64,000 nucleotides of DNA from Chloroflexota bacterium (GTDB lineage: Bacteria > Chloroflexota > Chloroflexia > Chloroflexales > Herpetosiphonaceae). The notes under the pieces are model-generated. The model was not told the DNA's origin. It did no database searches and saw nothing but the letters and a program-made list of their open reading frames with translations. The position numbers were made by a program, and so were the translations under genes. Shown piece after piece: positions 24,586 through 33,790 of the stretch. The stretch is from the NCBI GenBank assembly GCA_020161265.1, contig JAIUOC010000012.1:1-64000 (forward strand). The letters are read 5' to 3'. Within the stretch, counting starts at the first letter, position 1. Each line of letters opens with the position of its first letter.

Positions 24586-27063
24586 GTGATCGAGCTACAG
24601 CAGCGTCATATCCAACTCAAGAGTCAGCCCGCCAACAAGCAAGCGGCAATTCAACAAGCAGGCCAGCTCCTGGTTGCCAATGGGCAGATCGAGCCTGGCT
24701 ATATTCAAAGTATGCTCCAACGCGAAGCCCTTTCGAATACGTATCTCGGCAATGGCATCGCAATTCCTCATGGTTTGCCCGAAGCCCGCGATCTGATTCG
24801 CCAAACTGGAATCGTGGTGTTGCAAGTGCCCAACGGGGTGCAGTGGAACCCAGGCGAAACTGTGCACTTAATCGTTGGCATCGCCGCTCGCTCCGATGAG
24901 CATATTGCAATTTTGCGCCAACTCACCCGCGTGCTTGGCGATAAAACCTTGGTTGATCAACTCACCCATACCACCAATCCCGATGATCTGATTCGCGCAT
25001 TAACTGGCGCTGAAACGGCTCCCGTAGCCCCTACGACTCCAGCAATCAGTGTAGCGGTTGCTAGCGACCAGCCCTTTTTTGAAACCAAAGTTTTGAATCC
25101 AACTGGCTTTCATGCGCGCCCTGCCACAACCTTTGTTGATTGCGCTAAGCGTTTTCAGGCGGAAGTGCGTATGCGTTATGGCTCGCGTGAGGCCAATGGC
25201 AAAAGCTTAATCTCTATTTTGCAACTGGGCATTCCCCATGGGGCAACAATTCAGGTCACAGCTCAAGGTGCTGATGCCGCTGCGGCGCTGCGTGGTTTGC
25301 AACAGGCACTAGCTCAAGGCTTAGCTGATGAGACGGCGGAAACGCTTCCAACACGCGCGGCGGTCGATGTGCGCTGGACACCCAAGGCCGTCGAGCAGAC
25401 GATCAACGGCATTAGCGCCGCGCCAGGCTTGGCGATTGGTTTGCTCCGCCGTTATAGCCATAGCGAGTTGGTAATCGAAGATCGGCCAAGTGATCCGATG
25501 GTTGAGGTCAATCGCTTCGAGCTGGCATTGGCCGCCGCCCAAGCCGAGCTGTCAACGCTCTACGATGAAGTGCAAGCGCGAATTGGCTCAGGCAAGGCGG
25601 CGATTTTCCGCGTGCATAGCGAAATGTTGAGCGATACCAGCCTTGTGCAACAAACCGTTTCGTTGTTATTTGAAAAACATAGCGCCGAATGGGCTTGGCA
25701 TCAGGTCATTAGCGGGCGCGTGGCCCAAATCGAAAAACTTGACGATCAAGTACTAGCTGGGAGGGCGGTTGATCTGAGTGATGTTGGTCAGCGGGTGTTG
25801 CGCCAACTGATCGGCGGCGATCATCAACGGCCTTTGAATGCAGCCACACCGGTAATTATTTTGGCCGACGATTTGACTCCCTCGGATACCGCCGCCTTTG
25901 ACCCCGACACCATTTTGGGCTTTGGCACGGTGCGCGGCGGCCCAACTTCGCACACCGCAATTTTGGCCCGTTCGCTGGGCATTCCAGCCATCGTTGGGGC
26001 TGGCGAAGGCTTGTTGAATTTGGCTGAGGAAGCAATTGCCATTCTCGATGGCTACAATGGCAAATTATATGTCAACCCAAGCAGCGCCGATATTGAGGCC
26101 GCCACCAACTTGCAAGCCGAATTAGCCGAACAACACGAGCGTGCTCAAGCTACCCGTTTCGAGCCAGCCCAAACCAGCGATGGCCATCGAATCGAAATTG
26201 CCGCCAACATCAATCGCGTCGCCGATGCGAGTGTAGCCGCCGCTGCGGGAGCTGAAGGCGTGGGCTTGATGCGCACCGAATTTCTGTTCCTTGAGCGCGA
26301 TAGTGCGCCCAGCGAGGAAGAACAATTCGAGGCCTATCGCGATATGGTGCAAGCAATGGCAGGCCATTCGGTGATTATTCGCACATTGGATATTGGCGGC
26401 GATAAAGTTGTGCCTTATCTCGATTTGCCCAAAGAAGATAATTCATTCTTAGGCATTCGCGGGATTCGGCTCTGCCTCGCTCGGCCTGAATTATTTATCC
26501 CGCAACTAAGGGCAATTTATCGGGCAGCCGCCTTTGGGCCGCTCAAAATTATGTTTCCAATGATTGCCACCTTGGAAGATTGGTACGCCGCCCGCGATTT
26601 GGCTGAGCAAGTGCGCCGCGAACTCGACGCGCCTCAAGTGCCACTCGGCATCATGGTCGAAGTGCCATCGGCGGCAGTGCTGGCCGAACAATTTGCCCAA
26701 GAAGTTGATTTCTTCTCAATTGGCACTAACGATTTGACCCAATACACCCTAGCAATGGATCGTTTACACCCACAATTAGCTAGCCAAGCTGATGGCCTGC
26801 ATCCAGCGGTGCTGCGCATGATCGACCTGACCGCCCGCGCCGCCAACGCCCACAACAAATGGGTTGGCGTATGTGGTGGCATTGCCGCCGATGCCCGTGG
26901 TTCCTTGATTTTGGTGGGCTTGGGCGTGCATGAACTCAGCGTCAGCGTGCCAGCCATCGCCGAACTCAAAGCCGCCATTCGTCAACATAGCTTGGCCGAT
27001 TTACAAGCACTCGCGCAACGTGCCTTGGCATGTCGCAGTGCTGCCGAGGTACATCAATTATGA
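24586..27063 (+). CDS. Multiphosphoryl transfer protein (EIIA-Fru / HPr / Enzyme I fusion)
   Basis: 825 residues, GTG start at 24586 behind AAAGGAGT. Domain 1 is a fructose/mannitol EIIA with phospho-His62 (IAIPHGLPEA). Domain 2 is HPr with His176 (NPTGFHARPATTF). Domain 3 is Enzyme I with phospho-His456 (GGPTSHTAILARSLGIP), GVGLMRTEFLF, GTNDLTQYTLAMDR and the catalytic Cys in GVCGGIAAD. It carries phosphate from phosphoenolpyruvate all the way to EIIB of FruA, so the operon needs no separate ptsHI genes. Its stop overlaps the fruK start by four bases. Similar FPr fusions occur in several bacteria. Confidence 0.95.
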   Translation: MIELQQRHIQLKSQPANKQAAIQQAGQLLVANGQIEPGYIQSMLQREALSNTYLGNGIAIPHGLPEARDLIRQTGIVVLQVPNGVQWNPGETVHLIVGIAARSDEHIAILRQLTRVLGDKTLVDQLTHTTNPDDLIRALTGAETAPVAPTTPAISVAVASDQPFFETKVLNPTGFHARPATTFVDCAKRFQAEVRMRYGSREANGKSLISILQLGIPHGATIQVTAQGADAAAALRGLQQALAQGLADETAETLPTRAAVDVRWTPKAVEQTINGISAAPGLAIGLLRRYSHSELVIEDRPSDPMVEVNRFELALAAAQAELSTLYDEVQARIGSGKAAIFRVHSEMLSDTSLVQQTVSLLFEKHSAEWAWHQVISGRVAQIEKLDDQVLAGRAVDLSDVGQRVLRQLIGGDHQRPLNAATPVIILADDLTPSDTAAFDPDTILGFGTVRGGPTSHTAILARSLGIPAIVGAGEGLLNLAEEAIAILDGYNGKLYVNPSSADIEAATNLQAELAEQHERAQATRFEPAQTSDGHRIEIAANINRVADASVAAAAGAEGVGLMRTEFLFLERDSAPSEEEQFEAYRDMVQAMAGHSVIIRTLDIGGDKVVPYLDLPKEDNSFLGIRGIRLCLARPELFIPQLRAIYRAAAFGPLKIMFPMIATLEDWYAARDLAEQVRRELDAPQVPLGIMVEVPSAAVLAEQFAQEVDFFSIGTNDLTQYTLAMDRLHPQLASQADGLHPAVLRMIDLTARAANAHNKWVGVCGGIAADARGSLILVGLGVHELSVSVPAIAELKAAIRQHSLADLQALAQRALACRSAAEVHQL

Positions 27064-28052
27064 GTATCGTCACTCTAACCCTCAATCCTGCCATCGATCA
27101 AACGATTTTTATCAACAATTTTCAGCTGGAAACCGTCAATCGGGCCTATGATCTCAAGAGCCATGCTGGTGGCAAAGGCGTGAATGTCGCCTCGCTGCTA
27201 GCCGCCAACGGCCATAAGGTGGTGGCAACTGGCTTTTTGGGCGACCAAAATACCGAATTATTCGATAAATTGTTTGCCGAAAAACAGATCGACGACCAAT
27301 TTATTCGCATCCCAGGCCAGCCTCGGGTTGGCATCAAAATTAGCGATCAACAAACCCAACGCACCACAGAAATTAATTTGCCTGGCTTGACCCCAACCAA
27401 CGAGCAATTGGATGCGATTCGCGCCACGATCAAACGCTTGGCTGCTGACGATAACCAATGGTTTATTTTGGCAGGCAACGTGCCGCCAGGTATTCCCAGC
27501 ACAATTTATGGCCAATTAATCGAAATTATTCGCGCCGCAGGCAAGCAGGTTGTGTTGGATACCAGCGGCGAGGCCTTGCGCTACGGGCTGGCCGCCGCCC
27601 CAACCATCGCCAAGCCCAACCTTGCTGAACTTGAGCAATTTGTGGGCTACCCGCTGACCAGCGAACAAGCCGCCGCCAAAGCAGGCCGCGAATTGCTCAG
27701 CCATGGCATCAAACTAGTGGTGATTTCAATGGGCGAACATGGCGCACTCTTTTTGGATAACGCCCAAAGTTTGGTGGCGATTCCGCCTCGCGTGGCGGTT
27801 CAAAGCACTGTCGGCGCAGGCGATGCCATGGTTTCAGGCTTGGTTGCTGCCCAAACCCAAGGGCTTGATCTCGCGGCGAGTGCTCGCTTGGCCACGGCTT
27901 TTGCTGCCGCCAAAATCACTCAGCTTGGCAGCAACTTACCCGCCGCCGAAATTGTCGAGCAGATTCGCGCCGATGTGGTGATTCGCCCGTGCAATGCGCA
28001 ACTTGATGTGTTACAACGTGGCGCAAATCAACTTAAAGGTGTTCCACTCTAA
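27060..28052 (+). CDS. fruK: 1-phosphofructokinase
   Basis: 330 residues of the PfkB family. Start MSIVTLTLNPAIDQ at ATG 27060, inside the stop region of the upstream gene. GGKGVNVASLLAANG is the N-terminal PfkB signature, and STVGAGDAMVSG holds the catalytic Asp and anion hole. It phosphorylates fructose 1-phosphate made by the PTS to fructose 1,6-bisphosphate. Translationally coupled to the FPr gene. Confidence 0.95.
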   Translation: MSIVTLTLNPAIDQTIFINNFQLETVNRAYDLKSHAGGKGVNVASLLAANGHKVVATGFLGDQNTELFDKLFAEKQIDDQFIRIPGQPRVGIKISDQQTQRTTEINLPGLTPTNEQLDAIRATIKRLAADDNQWFILAGNVPPGIPSTIYGQLIEIIRAAGKQVVLDTSGEALRYGLAAAPTIAKPNLAELEQFVGYPLTSEQAAAKAGRELLSHGIKLVVISMGEHGALFLDNAQSLVAIPPRVAVQSTVGAGDAMVSGLVAAQTQGLDLAASARLATAFAAAKITQLGSNLPAAEIVEQIRADVVIRPCNAQLDVLQRGANQLKGVPL

Positions 28053-28163
28053 TTTAAGGATGAATTATGAATTATGAGGGATAAAGGCAGAAGGCAGAAT
28101 CAAAAGCCGAGGGATCAGGGGGCAGGGATCAGACGTTGAAACCGCGAAGATGATGAGTCTATT
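28053..28163. repeat. Heptamer-like word repeats after fruK
   Basis: Runs of seven-base words: AATTATG, GGCAGAA (twice), ATCAGGG, GGCAGGG. Same style as blocks at 23070 and 58976. No gene. Confidence 0.6.
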
Positions 28164-28450
28164 GGCTATTGGCTAGCGGAACATCCGTGGGTTTGGCAAC
28201 AGGCGCTTGACATTGAAGGGGATACCGATCCCCAGCCCCTGACCCCCGAACCCTATTATTTGGCTATTAGCTAGCGGAACATCCGTGGGTTTGGCTAAGC
28301 ATTTGGGGCATTAACAGAGATCTGATCTCCAGCCCCTAGCCCCCGAACCCTCGATTTTTGGCTATTGGCTAGCGGAACATCCGTGGGTTTGGCAACAGGC
28401 GCTTGACATTGAAGGGGATACCGATCCCCAGCCCCTGACCCCCGAACCCT
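28164..28450. repeat. Three tandem 98-bp repeats upstream of fruA
   Basis: Copies start at 28164, 28262 and 28360 (exact 98-base period). Copies 1 and 3 are identical over 91 bases; copy 2 diverges in the middle. Each copy begins GGCTATTGGCTAGCGGAACA and ends with the heptamer-like GATCCCCAGCCCCTGACCCC block. They fill the fruK-fruA gap up to the fruA ribosome site. Confidence 0.9.
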
Positions 28451-28468
28451 CGTTATAAGGAGCATCCC

Positions 28469-29920
28469 ATGGCACGCATTGTTGCGATCACCTCATGTCC
28501 AACTGGTATTGCCCACACATTTATGGCCGCCGAAGGGGTTCAACGTGGTGCAGAAGCCCTTGGTCATCAGATTAAAGTTGAAACCCAAGGCTCGGTTGGT
28601 GCGCAAAATGTGCTGACTGAGGCCGATATTCGTGAAGCCGATTTGGTGATTATCGCCGCTGATACCAAAGTTGATCTTGGGCGCTTTGTGGGCAAGCGGG
28701 TTTATGAAACCTCGACCAAAGCAGCGATTACCGATGGTCAGGGAATGGTCAAAACCGCCTTTGATCAAGCCAAAACCTATAGCGCCAGCGGCTCAGCCAA
28801 CCTTGCGGATACCGTTGATGATCTCAAAGCTCAACGCTCGGCCAGCCGCTCCGGCCCCTACAAACACCTGATGACTGGGGTTTCGTATATGCTGCCATTT
28901 GTGGTTGCAGGCGGCTTATTGCTTGCAATTGCTTTCGCTTTCGGTGGAATCAATGTTGTTGAAGATCAATATAAAGATACCTTGGGCGGGGCATTGGTTC
29001 AAATTGGCTTGCGTTCAGGCATGTCATTGATGGTACCAATCTTAGCTGGCTTCATCGCCTTCTCAATTGCCGATCGGCCAGGTCTAGCACCTGGAATGAT
29101 TGGCGGAATGTTAGCAGTCAGTACAGGCTCTGGTTTTATTGGTGGAATTATTGCTGGCTTTATGGCGGGTTATGCGACAACATGGCTCAATGATACGATT
29201 CGTTTACCCAAGACCCTTGCTGGGCTCAAGCCTGTGTTAATTTTACCCTTGCTTAGCTCAACAATTGTGGGTTTATTAATTATCTATGTGATTGGTAAGC
29301 CTGTTAGTGCAATCAATAATGGGTTAAATGAATGGCTGGCTGGAATGCAAGGTTCGAATGCGATTTTGCTGGGCTTGTTGCTTGGGGCAATGATGGCCTT
29401 CGATATGGGTGGGCCAGTCAACAAGGCCGCCTATACCTTTGCGGTTGGCTTATTGGCTAGCAATGTGTATGCTCCAATGGCTGCCGTAATGGCCGCTGGC
29501 ATGACTCCGCCGCTTGGTTTGGCCTTGGCCTCGCTGCTGTTCAAAAATCGCTTTACCGCCGAAGAACAAGAAGCTGGCAAGGCAGCAGCAGTGCTTGGTA
29601 TTTCGTTTATCACCGAAGGCGCAATTCCCTTCGCAGCACGCGATCCATTCCGCGTAATTCCAGCAATTATGCTTGGCTCAGCTGTCACGGGAGCACTCTC
29701 GATGAGCTTTGGGTCAACGCTGCAAGTGCCACACGGCGGCGTGTTCGTGCTGCCAATTCCCAATGCAGTTGGCAGTTTGGGCTTGTATATTGTGGCAATT
29801 TTGGTGGGCACAGTGGTGACAGCCGCCGCCTTGTATGCGCTCAAACGCCCGTTGGTACAAACGCCCGTTGCCACCAGCGAAACCAGCGCTAACGCAACTT
29901 CAGCCGTCAGCGTGCGCTAA
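28469..29920 (+). CDS. fruA: Fructose-specific PTS permease EIIBC
   Basis: 483 residues, ATAAGGAG before ATG 28469. EIIB domain (residues 1-100) with phospho-Cys10 in [15 protein letters not shown]. After a linker the EIIC domain has about eight to nine membrane segments with the PTS-Fru features [25 protein letters not shown] and [14 protein letters not shown]. It takes in fructose as fructose 1-phosphate. The final energy-coupling partner is the EIIA domain of the FPr protein two genes upstream. A terminator follows. Confidence 0.95.
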   Translation: MARIVAITSCPTGIAHTFMAAEGVQRGAEALGHQIKVETQGSVGAQNVLTEADIREADLVIIAADTKVDLGRFVGKRVYETSTKAAITDGQGMVKTAFDQAKTYSASGSANLADTVDDLKAQRSASRSGPYKHLMTGVSYMLPFVVAGGLLLAIAFAFGGINVVEDQYKDTLGGALVQIGLRSGMSLMVPILAGFIAFSIADRPGLAPGMIGGMLAVSTGSGFIGGIIAGFMAGYATTWLNDTIRLPKTLAGLKPVLILPLLSSTIVGLLIIYVIGKPVSAINNGLNEWLAGMQGSNAILLGLLLGAMMAFDMGGPVNKAAYTFAVGLLASNVYAPMAAVMAAGMTPPLGLALASLLFKNRFTAEEQEAGKAAAVLGISFITEGAIPFAARDPFRVIPAIMLGSAVTGALSMSFGSTLQVPHGGVFVLPIPNAVGSLGLYIVAILVGTVVTAAALYALKRPLVQTPVATSETSANATSAVSVR

Positions 29921-29931
29921 ATACTTATTGC

Positions 29932-29974
29932 AACCAGCGCCATTGAGCAAAAATTCAGTGGCGCTGGTTTATTT
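29932..29974 (+). terminator. Intrinsic terminator of the fructose operon
   Basis: AACCAGCGCCA (29932-29942) pairs with TGGCGCTGGTT (29959-29969), followed by TTATTT. Confidence 0.85.
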
Positions 29975-29990
29975 AACCAACAACCACTAC

Positions 29991-30803
29991 TCAACGTCTT
30001 TTGAGGATCTTTCTTTCGCCCCGTTTAAAATCAAAAGTATCGATTGGATGCAATGGCTGTGCTCGGCGGGCGGTGCTATCTGACCAAAATTGCTCGCCAC
30101 AGTTGGCACATCGATATAACTCAATTCGATCAGCTAAAATACCAGAATCATCAAAAGTATGCCCAGTATTGTAGATCATCAATTCAGCACATGCTGGGCA
30201 ACGCTGGGTCATTGGGCTAATAGGGCGTGGGGTATGCCAATCGTTCGTTGCCATAACCACATCGTACGTGCCTTTAATCCGATGAGCATCGGCGGCTGGC
30301 GGCAAAATCGTGGGAGTTAGCGGGGTCAATAATCCAATACAACGCCAATCTTCAAGCGCATAGGCAAAATGTAGCGCCGTCCAAGTTGCCCGTCTGCCAG
30401 CTGATAATTGAGCGGTCGGATCAGCTCCCAACCCAAGCAGTCGTTCGACTAAGCCTGCTTGGCGGGCTAAAACTGCATAATGCAATACGTTATAGCCATA
30501 GTTAGTTGTTGCTTGAATCTTCGCCCCAAACCCAACCAAATGCACAATAATGGCGGTATTGGCAAGCTCAGCCGCCCAATGTAAGGCAGTTCGCCCAAAT
30601 TGATCAGCTCGATTTGAGTTGGCTCCCGCGCTCAACAAGCTATCAAGCAAGTCGAGCGAATTTGTTGCAGCTGTTGCGATTAACGCTTGATCTAAATATT
30701 CCCGCGACCAAGGCGCAAAATTTTTCAACGCGGCTAAGGCTTCGACAAACTGGCGCTGTTCAATCAAATTCACGAGATTTGGGCGTTTTGGCTGCTTTTT
30801 CAT
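29991..30803 (-). CDS. Ankyrin-repeat protein with C-terminal zinc ribbon
   Basis: 270 residues. About three to four ankyrin repeats (residues 40-160; FGRTALHWAAELANTAIIVHLV and YGYNVLHYAVLARQAGLVERLL are the clearest). The C-terminal third has paired cysteines CPAC and CANC spaced about 30 residues apart, a zinc-ribbon pattern. Probably a cytoplasmic protein-binding adaptor. Partner unknown. It is transcribed alone toward the fructose operon terminator. Confidence 0.85.
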   Translation of the reverse strand: MKKQPKRPNLVNLIEQRQFVEALAALKNFAPWSREYLDQALIATAATNSLDLLDSLLSAGANSNRADQFGRTALHWAAELANTAIIVHLVGFGAKIQATTNYGYNVLHYAVLARQAGLVERLLGLGADPTAQLSAGRRATWTALHFAYALEDWRCIGLLTPLTPTILPPAADAHRIKGTYDVVMATNDWHTPRPISPMTQRCPACAELMIYNTGHTFDDSGILADRIELYRCANCGEQFWSDSTARRAQPLHPIDTFDFKRGERKILKRR

Positions 30804-30851
30804 GGGTTTAATTTTAGCCTGATTAGCTCGATTTAGCTAGATCCAATACAT

Positions 30852-30884
30852 AGCCCCTACTTGAAATTGATTCAAGTAGGGGCT
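30852..30884 (-). terminator. Hairpin after the xylanase gene
   Basis: Perfect 14-bp stem AGCCCCTACTTGAA / TTCAAGTAGGGGCT with a five-base loop, 23 bases after the xylanase stop on the minus strand. No T-run, so termination is likely but not certain. Confidence 0.6.
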
Positions 30885-30906
30885 GGTTGGATTTACTCAG
30901 ACACTA

Positions 30907-32805
30907 TTATGGCACGATGCTACAGGCAACGCCATTCAAACTAAAGCTGCTTGGAATAGCATTTGTGCCGCTATAACTGGCTTGGAAGCCAAGCGAGGTC
31001 GAGCCTTGGGCAGCAATAAGGTTATTCCAGCCAGCGTTACGCGCTGCGACCGCACTACCAGTCTGGGTTAGGCTGGTGTTCCAAGCATTGCTAATTTGCT
31101 GATTGCCAGCAAAACTCCAATTCAACACCCAGCCATTAATCGGCGTGTTGCTAGCATTGGTCACCGTTACATTGGCCACGAATCCATTGCCCCATTGGCT
31201 GTTGATCGCATAGTTGACGCGGCAACCGCCACTAATTGGGGTTGGACTTGGCGTGAGCGTTGGAGTTGGGGTATTAGTCGGAATAGTATCAACAATGGTA
31301 ACACTGACGGGATTTTGGGCAAACGCTGAACCCCAAGCCCAACCACCACCAGCAATTGGTACTTCGCCGGTTGCACTAGCATTCAATTGGACTGTGCCAA
31401 GTGCAGTTGCTTTAAAGGTGATATTTTTGCATTGAGTTGGGTGTTGGTTATATTTACAAGGCATACTCAACGGTGGATCAAGCTGCACCAAGCCAGCTGG
31501 GCTACTGGTTACGGTGGTGTATTGCAAGCCAATATTCACGTATTGAATCGTCAAGGTAAAGACTTGTCCAAGGGTCACTTGGCTGGGCGCACTCAAAATC
31601 AGCGATGGTCTGGGTGCTGTTTGAGTGGGGGTTGGGCTGCTAGTCGGCGTGTTGGTTGGCACCGCTGTATTGGTCGGGGTACGGGTTGCGGTTGGTTGCG
31701 CCGTTGGGGTACGCGTAGCAGTTGGGGCACTGGTTGGAGTTGGCGTGCCGCCCCGACCTTGCAATAAACGATTGTAAATGGCGGTATACGCTGGCTTAGG
31801 ATTGTATTGTTCATCGTAAATCAAGGCCGCGCCATAACCCGGGAAGGTATTCGGAACCCACGAATATTTATCGGTGAAGCCCCAAAATTGAAAGGCTTGG
31901 CAAGCTGGCTGGCGCAAACAACGATCAAGCACATTTTGATAGACTGTTGCTTGTTGAGCCAAACTTGTGCTGGTAGCGGGCAATTGCAAACGCACATCGG
32001 CTTCAGTTACATAAATTTTCAAGCCCAAATCGGCAAAGCGCTGCATATTTTGGGCAAAGCTATTGTAATTGATGCCTGATCCAAGCAAGTGCATTTGAAA
32101 GCCAATCCCATCGATTGGTACACCACGCGCCAAAAAGTCAGTGACCATGGCATAGACTGCATTCGATTTGGCGTTAACTTCTTCGATATTGTAATCGTTG
32201 TAAATCAGCACCGCATCTGAATCGGCTTGGCGGGCACGTCTGAAGCCCAATTCAACATAGCTTTGACCAATAATGTTATACCAAAACGAGCGCCGATACA
32301 CGCCGCTATCATCAAATACTTCGTTGGCCACATCCCAAATGGCAATATCGTTTTTGTAGCGGCCAACCACCGTATCAATATGATCATACAAAATGCTGGT
32401 CAGTTCGCTGGCTGTCCAGGTTTGGTTGGCAACCCAACCGGGGTTTTGTTGATGCCAAAGCAGCGTATGGCCGTGGATTTGCTGACCATAGCTTTTGGCA
32501 ATTTGAATATGTCGATCAACCGGGGCAAAATTATAGGTTGTACGTTGAGGGTGCACGGCATCCCACTTTAATTGGTTGCCTGGGGTATAAATATTAAACT
32601 GGTTACCCAAAATGGCTTCATATTGAGCGCCATCGCTGAAGTTCCAAAAATCACTATCAGCAGCACTGCCAATTAAAAACGTACCAGCCGCTGCCCGTAA
32701 GGTTTGGGGGCTGGTTTGACCGCTGCTTGACTGCCACCAACTGAATTGTCCCGCGATTAATCCGAGCATCAGCACTATCCACCAGTAACGTCGTCGGCTG
32801 TTCAT
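30907..32805 (-). CDS. Secreted GH10 endo-1,4-beta-xylanase with CBM2
   Basis: 632 residues starting MNSRRRYWWIVLMLG at ATG 32805 (AAGGAGG upstream), with an N-terminal signal peptide. The GH10 domain (about residues 40-345) has acid/base Glu162 in WDVANE and nucleophile Glu268 in YVTEADV. A Thr/Pro linker follows (residues 350-390), then an Ig-like/DUF11-like domain (about 400-510), a second TP linker and a family 2 carbohydrate-binding module (about 530-632) with spaced Trp residues. It cuts beta-1,4-xylan outside the cell. A CelR-like operator and promoter lie upstream. Confidence 0.95.
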   Translation of the reverse strand: MNSRRRYWWIVLMLGLIAGQFSWWQSSSGQTSPQTLRAAAGTFLIGSAADSDFWNFSDGAQYEAILGNQFNIYTPGNQLKWDAVHPQRTTYNFAPVDRHIQIAKSYGQQIHGHTLLWHQQNPGWVANQTWTASELTSILYDHIDTVVGRYKNDIAIWDVANEVFDDSGVYRRSFWYNIIGQSYVELGFRRARQADSDAVLIYNDYNIEEVNAKSNAVYAMVTDFLARGVPIDGIGFQMHLLGSGINYNSFAQNMQRFADLGLKIYVTEADVRLQLPATSTSLAQQATVYQNVLDRCLRQPACQAFQFWGFTDKYSWVPNTFPGYGAALIYDEQYNPKPAYTAIYNRLLQGRGGTPTPTSAPTATRTPTAQPTATRTPTNTAVPTNTPTSSPTPTQTAPRPSLILSAPSQVTLGQVFTLTIQYVNIGLQYTTVTSSPAGLVQLDPPLSMPCKYNQHPTQCKNITFKATALGTVQLNASATGEVPIAGGGWAWGSAFAQNPVSVTIVDTIPTNTPTPTLTPSPTPISGGCRVNYAINSQWGNGFVANVTVTNASNTPINGWVLNWSFAGNQQISNAWNTSLTQTGSAVAARNAGWNNLIAAQGSTSLGFQASYSGTNAIPSSFSLNGVACSIVP

Positions 32806-32889
32806 CGATCCTCCTTGATCAAGCGTGCAATGCGGCAGACTGGTGCGATGATAAAAAGGACGTTTGAGCAGCATCACGGTTAATTTTCT

Positions 32890-32942
32890 ACTTTGAGACC
32901 GCTCCCAAAGTAAAGATATATTAATAAACAGTAGTTTGTCAA
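32890..32942 (-). promoter_or_regulatory. Xylanase promoter with CelR-like operator
   Basis: On the minus strand TTGACA (32942-32937) and TATATC (32920-32915) are 16 bases apart. Just downstream, 32911-32890 carries a palindrome centred on TGGGAGCGGTCTCA, two mismatches from TGGGAGCGCTCCCA, the operator of the LacI-family cellulase regulator CelR of Thermobifida. The position suggests repression until plant-polymer sugars are present. Confidence 0.6.
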
Positions 32943-32960
32943 GAGGATCTTTAGAAAAAC

Positions 32961-33668
32961 TTAAGGATTATCGCTTAATAGCAGTGGTTTAAAGCCGAGG
33001 GCATCGCAGGCAGTTAATTGATAGAAAACCGTTTCGACCTGGCCAGTTGTGGCATTGGCCCATTGTTCGGCTTGGTGCAAGTGGCCATAAACACAGGTGT
33101 GAACGTTGGCAGCGGCGATGCGTTTGGCAAATTCGGTTGGCTGGCCATCGCGGAAAGGCGGGAAATGTAGTAACACATAGATTGGGCGAACATCTTCGGC
33201 CAGCACCTGTGCTCCAGCCAAAGCCCGTTCTAAGCGCCCAAGTTCACGCTCATAAATCCGCTGATCGGTGGTTTTATCGAAATCGCGGTCGCCTGGCACA
33301 GCCCAACCACGCGTCCCACAAACCACAATCTGATCGACAACCACTGCATCGCAATCGACAATCTGCAATGAGGGTGGCAGGATGGCGCGAACCTTATTTT
33401 TGCTACTCCACCAATAATCGTGGTTACCCTTGCACAGCACCTTTTTGCCAGGCAGCGCCTCGATCCAAGCGAGATCGGCGCGAACATCGTTGAGATGCAT
33501 AGCCCACGAAATATCGCCAGCGATCAACACCAGATCATCGGTGGCAACGCATTCGTGCCAAGCCTTGGCGATGGTTGCCGCATGATTACGCCAATGAGCA
33601 CCAAAGACATCCATTGGTTTATCCTGCCCGCCAGCAAGGTGCAAGTCGGCAATAGCCCAGATTCGCAT
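32961..33668 (-). CDS. Calcineurin-like metallophosphoesterase
   Basis: 235 residues with all five metal-site blocks: DLHLAGG (Asp8, His10), GDISWAM, GNHDYWW, LLHFPPF and GHLHQAEQ. The family binds two metals and hydrolyses phosphomono- or diesters. Substrate unknown. It is a cytoplasmic single-gene unit with no signal peptide. Confidence 0.9.
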   Translation of the reverse strand: MRIWAIADLHLAGGQDKPMDVFGAHWRNHAATIAKAWHECVATDDLVLIAGDISWAMHLNDVRADLAWIEALPGKKVLCKGNHDYWWSSKNKVRAILPPSLQIVDCDAVVVDQIVVCGTRGWAVPGDRDFDKTTDQRIYERELGRLERALAGAQVLAEDVRPIYVLLHFPPFRDGQPTEFAKRIAAANVHTCVYGHLHQAEQWANATTGQVETVFYQLTACDALGFKPLLLSDNP

Positions 33669-33790
33669 AATATATCAGCCCTAGCAGATTGTCCTAAGCT
33701 GCTATTGTAGCATAGCTCGCTTGATCGAAGCTTGGCAGGCTAGTGGTATTATAATCGGAATGGTTTTTAGGCCACAGGGAGAATCTTGTT

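Noticed and set aside
28164..28450. Possible CRISPR-like array
   Set aside because: The 98-bp units are contiguous tandem repeats without unique spacers of constant length, and no cas genes are near.
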